A stretch of 12,276 bases of DNA from positions 1 through 12,276 of the forward strand of contig JBGTKD010000094.1 in NCBI GenBank assembly GCA_041744795.1, read 5' to 3'. The stretch's first letter is position 1; the number at the start of each line of letters is the position of its first letter. This DNA is from DATHWB01 sp041744795 (lineage in GTDB: Bacteria > Actinomycetota > Acidimicrobiia > Spongiisociales > ZC4RG35). Shown one piece after another: positions 6,889-12,276 of this stretch. The notes under the pieces are model-generated. The model saw only the letters and a program-made list of their open reading frames with translations. It had not been told where the DNA came from and did no database searches. Position numbers and translations under genes: made by a program.

Positions 6889-9114
6889 TCAGCTCTTGGC
6901 GAGACCGGCGAGAACCTTGCTGGGCGTGAGAGGGAAGGAGTCGAACCAGACTCCTGTCGCATCTTGCAGCGCGGCGACAACTGCGGGCGCGAGGGGGATG
7001 AACGGCATCTCAGCCATGCCTCGAACACCCCACGGCCCACGCGGATCGGGGTGCTCGACGAGGATGGCGTCGACGCGGGTGGGGATGTCTCCGATGCCAG
7101 GGATCAGATAGCTCGAGAAGCGCGGGTTGGTGATGCGTCCGTCTCGCAGTTGAAGGTCTTCGGACAGGGTGTATCCGGCGGCCTGCACTACAGCTCCTTC
7201 GACCTGGCCGATTACAAGCGCAGGGTTGATCGCCTTACCGACGTCGTCGGCGCAGACCACCCGGTCGATGCGCACGTGGCCGGTCTCGATGTCGACCGAG
7301 ACGTCGACCGACTCTGCGACATAGCCGTAGGCAAAGTTCGGCTGGCCGGTGCCGTCCTCGGGGTCGAGGGTCTGTGTCGGGGGAGGGATGAAGCGGAACT
7401 CGCCGCGGGCAGGACGGTCGCCGTCCAACCAGCGCTTCGAGGCTTCTTCTACGGCTCCGAGGATCGAGTTGCCAGCCATCCAGGTCATGCGCGATGCGGA
7501 GACCGAACCCGAGTCCCCGCTGCTGGCCGTGTCAGAGAAGTGCGCCCTGACCTGATCCACCTCGACCCCCGCGGCCTCCGCGGTCATCTGAACTAGTGCT
7601 GTGTGCGCCCCTTGACCGACCTCCGCTGCTCCGTGGAAGAGGTCTACCGACTCGACTGTGGTGCCCTCGCCGTGCAGGACAACGGTGGCGTCGCAACGTT
7701 CAGGAAACCCAAACGAGAACCCTACGTTCTTGTAGGCGCAGGCGAATCCGCGCCCCCGCCGTATCTTCGTCGGGTCGGCCGGGAGTGAGGCAAACGACGG
7801 TGTGGCCGTCGCTTCCAAGTCCTTCGCAGATCCCTCGGCCGCCGCTCGTATCACCTCGCTGATTGACACGCCGGGAGGCAGTTCAGCCTGGGTGATCCCA
7901 TGCGATCCCTCCTGCAGAGCGTTCTTCAGGCGCAACTCGACTGGACTTATACCCAAGGCCGCTGCCAGTTTGTTCATCTGCGTCTCGGCCACAAACGCTC
8001 CTTGCGGCGCTCCGAAGCCACGGAAGGCGCCGCCCGGGACGGTGGTTGTGTAGACGGCGATGGAGTCGATACGAGCATTCGGTACGTCATAAGGACCCGC
8101 CACGCACAGGTGCATGTTCCCGAGGACTTTGTTGGTCGTGTAGTTGTAGGCCCCGGAGTCGAGGTACCCGTCTGCCTCAACGGCGGTGATTCGCCCGTCC
8201 CGCGTGGCACCGATCCGGGCATGAATCCGACCACGGTGCCGCTTGTGATGTCCGACGATCGACTCCTCCCGGGTCCAGACGGAACGCACTGGGCGGCGAA
8301 TACCGCGCCCGCGAAGCTTCATCACCGCGGCAGCCAGGACGATCTGGAGCGACATGTCCTCCCGCCCGCCAAACGCGCCTCCCACGGCCGGGTAGACGAC
8401 CCGAACCTGGGTCTCGTCGAGGTCGAGGGCGTGACAGATCTGGCCCAGGTCCTCGTAGGTCCACTGTCCGGCTATTTCAACGGTGATGCGGTCCTCGGCG
8501 TCCACGTAGGCCGTTGCTGCTTCGGGTTGGAGATACGCATGCTCCTGATGAGGAACTTCGTAGGTGCTCTCGATGATCACATCGGCGGCCGCCCACCCGG
8601 CGTCGATGTCGCCCTTGCGGATCTTCATGTGGTGGTAGCCATTTGTCGTCTGGCCGTTCTCTGGATGGAGAAGAGGAGCATCAGGCGCGAGGGCGGCGTC
8701 TATGTCAGCCAGTACAGGAAGATCCTCCCACTCGGATCGGAGGGCCTCCGCGCCGGCACGAGCCGCTGTTTCGGACTCCGCGACTACGACTGCCAAGTGG
8801 TCGGCCTCCCAGCGGGACACGTCGCACGGCACCTTCGAGCGACCGGTGTGCTCGGTTCCGATCAGCACCGGTTGGTCGAACATCGTCAAGCCGTACTCAT
8901 TCACGGGGATATCCGCAGCAGTGACGACCTCGAGGACACCTGGGGTGGCGAGTGTCGCCGAGGTGTCAAGGGAGACCAGCCTGGCGTGGGGACGGTCGGT
9001 GAAGACGACGAACGCCGTAAGCGCATCGGGGCGTTGGATGTCAGACGGAAACAGGGCCTCTCCTGTCACCTTGCCGTACGCGTCGATCCGGGCGCGGGGT
9101 TGGCCGATGGTCAT
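6889..9114 (-). CDS. Xanthine dehydrogenase-family molybdopterin-binding (large) subunit
   Basis: A 741-residue catalytic subunit of a molybdenum hydroxylase. An N-terminal a/b hammerhead domain (about residues 10-140) is followed by the molybdopterin-binding part. Recognisable sites are GGAFGGRED (245-253), AFRGFGAPQG (363-372), GQGAHT (500-505) and the C-terminal GMAEMPFIP, whose Glu702 corresponds to the catalytic glutamate of the family. The Glu in GGRE and the Arg in FRGFG match the two purine-contacting residues of bovine xanthine oxidase (Glu802 and Arg880). The AYRCSFR loop of form I CO dehydrogenase is absent, so CO oxidation is unlikely. The ATG at 9114 overlaps the upstream stop as ATGA and lies 7 bases from AGAGGA; the open frame continues upstream only as a shadow of the FAD/FeS gene. 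Substrate: a nitrogen heterocycle is most likely. Confidence 0.93.
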   Translation of the reverse strand: MTIGQPRARIDAYGKVTGEALFPSDIQRPDALTAFVVFTDRPHARLVSLDTSATLATPGVLEVVTAADIPVNEYGLTMFDQPVLIGTEHTGRSKVPCDVSRWEADHLAVVVAESETAARAGAEALRSEWEDLPVLADIDAALAPDAPLLHPENGQTTNGYHHMKIRKGDIDAGWAAADVIIESTYEVPHQEHAYLQPEAATAYVDAEDRITVEIAGQWTYEDLGQICHALDLDETQVRVVYPAVGGAFGGREDMSLQIVLAAAVMKLRGRGIRRPVRSVWTREESIVGHHKRHRGRIHARIGATRDGRITAVEADGYLDSGAYNYTTNKVLGNMHLCVAGPYDVPNARIDSIAVYTTTVPGGAFRGFGAPQGAFVAETQMNKLAAALGISPVELRLKNALQEGSHGITQAELPPGVSISEVIRAAAEGSAKDLEATATPSFASLPADPTKIRRGRGFACAYKNVGFSFGFPERCDATVVLHGEGTTVESVDLFHGAAEVGQGAHTALVQMTAEAAGVEVDQVRAHFSDTASSGDSGSVSASRMTWMAGNSILGAVEEASKRWLDGDRPARGEFRFIPPPTQTLDPEDGTGQPNFAYGYVAESVDVSVDIETGHVRIDRVVCADDVGKAINPALVIGQVEGAVVQAAGYTLSEDLQLRDGRITNPRFSSYLIPGIGDIPTRVDAILVEHPDPRGPWGVRGMAEMPFIPLAPAVVAALQDATGVWFDSFPLTPSKVLAGLAKS

Positions 9115-10523
9115 TCGCTCATCCTCTGGGCGGCTGACTGAACTGCTGCGATGATTGGGTAGTAGCCAGTGCAACGACAGAGGTTGCCGGATAGGGCGAT
9201 CTCGATTTCGGAATTTGTCGGATCCGGAGTGTCTGCGAGGAGCATCGCTCCCGACATGATGAAACCCGGGATGCAAAAGCCGCATTGGACGGCCGTTTCG
9301 TCGATGAACGCCTGCTGTAGAGGGTGAAGCTCGAACCCGTTGGCGAGCCCCTCGATCGTTGTCACGGTCGTCCCGTGGGCTCGGGAAGCGGGAACCAGGC
9401 ACGACATGACTGCCTGGCCATCGAGGTAGACGGTGCATGCGCCGCACTCACCCTCGGCACATCCCTCCTTGGAGCCTGTTAGCCCCGCCCGCTCTCGCAG
9501 CCAATCGAGAAGTGTGAGGGTCGCCCCGGGCGCTGACACCATCCGGTTGTTGACGGTGGCTTCCACGGGACTCGATGAGTCGTGCGACTTGGACGACGAA
9601 TGCCGGGAGGGTCGAGGCTGGCCGAGCGTCACCGACCGAGCTGGAAGTGTCGAAGCGACGTCGTCGCGTAGAGCTTGCAGCGCCCGTTTGACCATCACCG
9701 GGATTGTGTCGGATCGGTACCCGGCAGTCGCGCGGACGTCGTCGATCGGCGTGACCGCAGCGGCTGCGTCCGCCGCCGCTGCAGCAATGGCGTCGTCCTC
9801 GAGTCGGGTTCCTACTACTGACGACGTGTCGATTTCGACGATTGTTGGTGCGACGCTCCCCAGCGCCAGGCGGGCGCTGACCACGACTCCGTCCACGAGT
9901 GCCATAGCGGCGGTGAGGTGAACTACAGATATCGCCTGCGCACGACGATTGCCGAGCTTGAGGAACACGGCCCTCTCGTTGTCCTCCAATGCACGGAAGC
10001 GAACCGCCGTGACGATCTCGCCAGGCATCAGGGCGTTTCGCCGAACACCCGTGTGGAAGTCGGCTAGGGAGACCGAACGAATGCCGTCCGCCGATGTCAG
10101 CTCCAGTTCCGCGTCGAGGACGCGCAGGGGAGTGATGGTGTCGTTCGCCGGGCTAGCCGTGACGAGGTTGCCGACCACTGTGGCCCGGTTACGAAGCTGT
10201 GGAGAGCCGATTTCCCAACATGCCTGGGCTAGCGGTATCGCACGAGAACGCACCAGGTCGGAAGTGACAATCTGGTTGTGGGTGACCAGGGGTCCGATGA
10301 CGATCTGATCGCCGTCCATCTCGATTCGGTCGAGGCCCGGTATCCGGCTGATGTCGATCAGGGTGTCGATCTCGGGCCGAACCCCCCGGTCGAGTTCGAG
10401 CAGCAGGTCCGTGCCGCCAGCTATCAGACGGGAGTGTTCACTCATCTCACCGAGCGCCTCCCCGAGGGTGGCGGGCGTCACGATCCGGTCGAGCGAGAGC
10501 GTGTGCTGCTGGACCTCGTGCAT
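9111..10523 (-). CDS. Fused FAD-binding and [2Fe-2S] subunit of a molybdenum hydroxylase (CoxM-CoxS fusion)
   Basis: A 470-residue electron-transfer subunit that joins two normally separate proteins. Residues about 1-290 form the CoxM/XDH-type FAD domain, with AGGTDL (35-40) and TVVGNLVTASPAND (115-128). A low-complexity Ser/His/Lys linker (about 296-321) leads into a CoxS-type domain. Its plant-ferredoxin-like cluster uses Cys355, Cys360, Cys363 and Cys375, and its helical cluster uses Cys414, Cys417, Cys449 and Cys451; all eight ligands are present. The FAD-then-FeS order is the reverse of eukaryotic and Rhodobacter XDH, but FAD, FeS, Mo gene order equals coxMSL. The start ATG at 10523 overlaps the deaminase stop as TGATG, with AGGAG 6 bases upstream; a longer frame to 10649 exists but its extra 42 residues are a shadow of the deaminase gene. 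It passes electrons from the Mo subunit to FAD. Confidence 0.93.
   Translation of the reverse strand: MHEVQQHTLSLDRIVTPATLGEALGEMSEHSRLIAGGTDLLLELDRGVRPEIDTLIDISRIPGLDRIEMDGDQIVIGPLVTHNQIVTSDLVRSRAIPLAQACWEIGSPQLRNRATVVGNLVTASPANDTITPLRVLDAELELTSADGIRSVSLADFHTGVRRNALMPGEIVTAVRFRALEDNERAVFLKLGNRRAQAISVVHLTAAMALVDGVVVSARLALGSVAPTIVEIDTSSVVGTRLEDDAIAAAAADAAAAVTPIDDVRATAGYRSDTIPVMVKRALQALRDDVASTLPARSVTLGQPRPSRHSSSKSHDSSSPVEATVNNRMVSAPGATLTLLDWLRERAGLTGSKEGCAEGECGACTVYLDGQAVMSCLVPASRAHGTTVTTIEGLANGFELHPLQQAFIDETAVQCGFCIPGFIMSGAMLLADTPDPTNSEIEIALSGNLCRCTGYYPIIAAVQSAAQRMSE
9122..9127 (-). promoter_or_regulatory. Ribosome binding site of the molybdopterin subunit gene
   Basis: AGAGGA on the minus strand, 7 bases from the ATG at 9114 and inside the end of the FAD/FeS gene. 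It fixes the start well downstream of the long open frame that extends to about 9447. Confidence 0.65.
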
Positions 10524-11083
10524 CAACCGCTCCTGCCGTTGTAAACCGGGCCACCGGATGTGACGTAGTCGACTAGAACCCGGGCACCCGTCTCGCGTTC
10601 GACGTCCACGATCACTTCGATACCGCGGTTTTCGAGTTGGGAGCGCCAATCCGCCATCTTGGGGCCCTCGTCGAAACCGATGCCCCGGGCATCAGAGTCC
10701 CTTGCCCCTGTCAGCAGCCGGCGTACTCCCGACCAGGGAACCGCGCCAAAGCACATGGCGCACGGCTCGCAAGAACAGGCCAACGCCATATCTGGCAGAC
10801 CCTCCGCTCCCAAGTCGAAACTTCCGACCGCCTGGCCAGCGACGGCGATGGCAACTATCTCGGCGTGGGCGATGGCGCTGTTGGTGGGAACCACCAGGTT
10901 CACCCCGGCTGCGACGAGCCTCCCGGACTCGATCTCGAACACCGCGGCGCCGAAGGGTCCACCGGTCCCCGCAGCGATGTTGCGCCTGGCGAGGTCAATC
11001 GCGAAGAGGACCTGATCCTCGGTTTCTAGGCAACGGCGGTCGTCCATGACTTCGTCGACCCAGGCGGGCAAGGCGAACATCAT
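10523..11083 (-). CDS. Zinc-dependent nucleobase/nucleoside deaminase (CDA superfamily, guanine deaminase-like)
   Basis: A hydrolytic deaminase of 185-186 residues in the cytidine deaminase superfamily. The zinc site is complete: His73 and proton-shuttling Glu75 in AHAEIVAI, and Cys108 and Cys111 in SCEPCAMC. GGPFGAAVF (41-49) and VPTNSAIAHAE, with the Asn before the zinc motif, are typical of the GuaD/TadA-like branch. It is longer than the core (about 155 residues), with about 20 N-terminal residues and a C-terminal GGPVYNG tail. The N-terminus is MM: the first ATG (11083) overlaps the upstream stop as ATGA, but GGGAGG at 11085-11090 is only 1 base from it and 4 from the second ATG (11080), so the second may be used. 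Co-location with a Mo hydroxylase fits guanine-to-xanthine type chemistry, but adenine, cytosine or another amino-heterocycle is equally possible. Confidence 0.9.
   Translation of the reverse strand: MMFALPAWVDEVMDDRRCLETEDQVLFAIDLARRNIAAGTGGPFGAAVFEIESGRLVAAGVNLVVPTNSAIAHAEIVAIAVAGQAVGSFDLGAEGLPDMALACSCEPCAMCFGAVPWSGVRRLLTGARDSDARGIGFDEGPKMADWRSQLENRGIEVIVDVERETGARVLVDYVTSGGPVYNGRSG
10530..10534 (-). promoter_or_regulatory. Ribosome binding site of the FAD/FeS fusion gene
   Basis: AGGAG on the minus strand, 6 bases before the ATG at 10523, within the last codons of the deaminase gene. It decides for the shorter 470-residue product. Confidence 0.65.
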
Positions 11084-11562
11084 TCCTCCCGGATGGCGTT
11101 CAGATAGTTGTAGATGGTGATCCGGCTGACTCCCATGGCGTCGGCGACGGCCTCGATCGCCTTTCTGAGTTGGAACGCTCCCTGTTCGTCGAGACTGCGC
11201 ACCGCTGCCTGCTTTTCCTCACGGCCCATCTCGGCGAGTCTCACGCCGGCGTCGGCTTCGACCTGTTCGATCATATGGTCGAGGGCGTCCCGCAGGTCGC
11301 CGACATGCAGTGCAGGGTCGGCTCCCTCTGTCACCGCTTGTACCGAGACGCGGGCGGCGCCGTTCTCCAGAGCCGCTTTCACCAGATCCCTCACCGCATC
11401 TGCCACCGCGTCCGCGGAACCGGCGGTGATAGTTCCGAAGGCGCCCACGTCGATGCTCAATCCGTGGGCCTTGACGGCGTCGATCGCGGCTTTGACGTGC
11501 TTGCCCGGTCGGCCCTCTGTAAAGGGCTCGACGAAAAACTCCAGCCTGACGTCGGCGGTCAC
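11080..11562 (-). CDS. Small fusion protein: MTH1187/YkoF-like thiamine-binding fold plus C-terminal helix-turn-helix
   Basis: A 160-residue soluble protein with two parts. Residues about 1-80 (VRLEFFVEPFTEGRPG, then AFGTITAGSADAV and a closing RVSVQAV strand) match the MTH1187/YkoF family, a small ferredoxin-like fold whose YkoF member binds thiamine. Residues about 112-160 resemble the C-terminal HTH of YheO/DauR-type regulators: an REEKQAAVRSLDEQGAF block, then AVADAMGVSRITIYNYLNAIR as turn and recognition helix. A helical linker rich in Asp and Glu joins them. The GTG start at 11562 overlaps the nitrilase stop as GTGA, with no strong Shine-Dalgarno, so coupling is likely; its own stop overlaps the deaminase start. 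I infer a one-component regulator of this operon that senses a small heterocyclic ligand. It could alternatively be a binding protein with a residual HTH. Confidence 0.82.
   Translation of the reverse strand: MTADVRLEFFVEPFTEGRPGKHVKAAIDAVKAHGLSIDVGAFGTITAGSADAVADAVRDLVKAALENGAARVSVQAVTEGADPALHVGDLRDALDHMIEQVEADAGVRLAEMGREEKQAAVRSLDEQGAFQLRKAIEAVADAMGVSRITIYNYLNAIREE
11085..11090 (-). promoter_or_regulatory. Ribosome binding site bearing on the deaminase start
   Basis: GGGAGG on the minus strand, the strongest Shine-Dalgarno match in the operon. It is 1 base from the first ATG (11083) and 4 bases from the second (11080); the second spacing is closer to the functional range. Confidence 0.6.
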
Positions 11563-12276
11563 TCTGCCAGGGAGCCGTACGTCTCGGGCCGTCGGTCGCG
11601 ATAGAACGCCCAGTGGCGCCTGACTTCCTCGATCAGGCTCATGTCGAGATCCCGGATCACGACGTCGTCGGTCGTATCCGAACCGGTCCCTTCGATGATC
11701 TGGCCGCGTGGCGAGGCGAAGTAGGACGTGCCGTAATAGTCGGTGTCAGACAACCCTTCGGCTCCGACCCGGTTGATGGCCCCCACGAAGTACTCGTTGG
11801 CCACCGCCGCTGAGGTCTGTTCCAGTTCCCACAGGTACTTGGAGTGCCCGCGTGTGGTGGCCGAGGGGTTGAAGACGATCTTTGCTCCGGCCAGTCCGAG
11901 CGCCCGCCAACCTTCCGGGAAGTGGCGGTCGTAACAGATGTAGACACCGATCCGCCCGACTGCGGTGTCGAAGACGGGGTATCCCGTGTTGCCGGGCTTG
12001 AAGTAGAACTTCTCCCAGAAACCTACGACCTGAGGGATGTGGGTCTTGCGGTAGATCCCGAGGAAGTCACCGTTTGCGTCGATGACGGCTGCGGTGTTGT
12101 AGAACGTGCCCTCGTCGACCTTCTCGTAGATGGGTACGACCAGCACCATGCCGGTCTCTTTGGCGAGTTCGATCATCCGTTGGATGGTCGGTCCGCCGGG
12201 GATCTCCTCGGCCTCGTCGTAGTACTGGGGGTCCTGGACGGTGCAGAAGTAGCGGGACGTGAAGATCTCTTGAAAG
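11559..12276 (-). CDS. Nitrilase-superfamily carbamoyl-amide hydrolase, beta-ureidopropionase-like (5' end outside window)
   Basis: A C-N hydrolase fragment of 238 residues; family members usually have about 280-300, so roughly 50 N-terminal residues lie beyond base 12276. The frame is open to the window edge, so the internal Met at 12176 is not the start. The Glu-Lys-Cys catalytic triad is complete: Glu in FQEIF (codon 12269-12267), Lys in YRKTHIP (12047-12045) and Cys in YICYDRHFPEGWR (11936-11934). The FWEKFYFKPGN block and the AVANEYFVGAINRVG segment are typical of the N-carbamoyl-beta-alanine amidohydrolase and N-carbamoylputrescine amidase branch. It would release CO2 and ammonia from a ureido compound, giving an amine or amino acid. 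As the most upstream gene visible, it is followed by the HTH fusion gene with a GTGA overlap. An N-carbamoyl-D-amino acid hydrolase is an alternative. Confidence 0.9.
   Translation of the reverse strand, partial: FQEIFTSRYFCTVQDPQYYDEAEEIPGGPTIQRMIELAKETGMVLVVPIYEKVDEGTFYNTAAVIDANGDFLGIYRKTHIPQVVGFWEKFYFKPGNTGYPVFDTAVGRIGVYICYDRHFPEGWRALGLAGAKIVFNPSATTRGHSKYLWELEQTSAAVANEYFVGAINRVGAEGLSDTDYYGTSYFASPRGQIIEGTGSDTTDDVVIRDLDMSLIEEVRRHWAFYRDRRPETYGSLAE

Noticed and set aside
6873..7040. N-terminal extension of the MFS transporter to 7040
   Set aside because: The extra 56 residues are not hydrophobic and overlap the end of the molybdopterin subunit in another frame; the ATG at 6872 leads directly into helix 1.
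6814..7596. Plus-strand open frame of 260 residues opposite the MFS and molybdopterin genes
   Set aside because: It spans the junction of two well-supported minus-strand genes and its composition is that of an antisense frame in high-GC DNA.
7900..9141. Long plus-strand open frame of 413 residues opposite the molybdopterin subunit gene
   Set aside because: It is an antisense shadow of a strongly supported gene with all family motifs; its translation has no recognisable domain and no ribosome binding site.
9115..9447. N-terminal extension of the molybdopterin subunit to an upstream start
   Set aside because: The extra residues are out-of-frame reading of the FeS domain codons, and a good ribosome binding site precedes the ATG at 9114.
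6889..10523. Form I CO dehydrogenase (coxMSL) reading of the hydroxylase genes
   Set aside because: The gene order fits but the AYRCSFR active-site loop is missing and the neighbours are nucleobase-type enzymes.

Overview
The window looks like the chromosome of a high-GC Gram-positive bacterium (Actinomycetota; class not resolved). The evidence is the high GC content, an RpoC C-terminal part with no large insertion after the trigger loop, a DrrA/DrrB-type ABC pair, frequent GTG starts with ATGA/GTGA/TGATG junctions, and a probable leaderless promoter. No mobile element, CRISPR array, tRNA or rRNA was seen. Coding density is very high: the only gene-free gaps longer than 20 bases are 1118-1181 and 2930-3038.

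Layout. (1) 2-1117, plus strand: the 3' part of rpoC, closed by a perfect 15-bp hairpin that also serves the convergent genes. (2) 1182-2929, minus strand: a two-gene ABC exporter of the daunorubicin-resistance type (ATPase, then permease). (3) 2930-3038: a divergent control region with two 14-bp near-identical direct repeats exactly 20 bp apart and candidate -10 elements on both strands. (4) 3039-5701, plus strand: two overlapping genes for different fold-type II PLP enzymes, one related to cysteine synthase and one to threonine synthase/dehydratase. (5) 5670-12276, minus strand: a tight six-gene operon transcribed towards the PLP genes. In transcription order it encodes a nitrilase-superfamily carbamoyl-amide hydrolase (5' end outside the window), a small MTH1187/YkoF-like + HTH fusion protein, a zinc nucleobase/nucleoside deaminase, a fused FAD + [2Fe-2S] subunit, a molybdopterin hydroxylase subunit, and an MFS transporter.

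How they may work together. Region 5 reads as a catabolic operon for an N-heterocycle (purine- or pyrimidine-like). The MFS protein would import the compound, the deaminase remove an exocyclic amine, the three-domain molybdenum hydroxylase oxidise the ring, and the nitrilase hydrolyse an N-carbamoyl (ureido) product. A ring-opening hydrolase and the XdhC/CoxF-type cofactor-insertion factor are not in view and may lie beyond 12276. The two PLP enzymes, in a convergent operon, could handle the resulting amino acid, for example by beta-elimination of ammonia. That resembles in outline the E. coli xdh/yge/ssnA purine-degradation region, but the link between the two operons is inference. The most unusual single protein is the small ligand-binding-fold/HTH fusion, a candidate one-component regulator of the operon.
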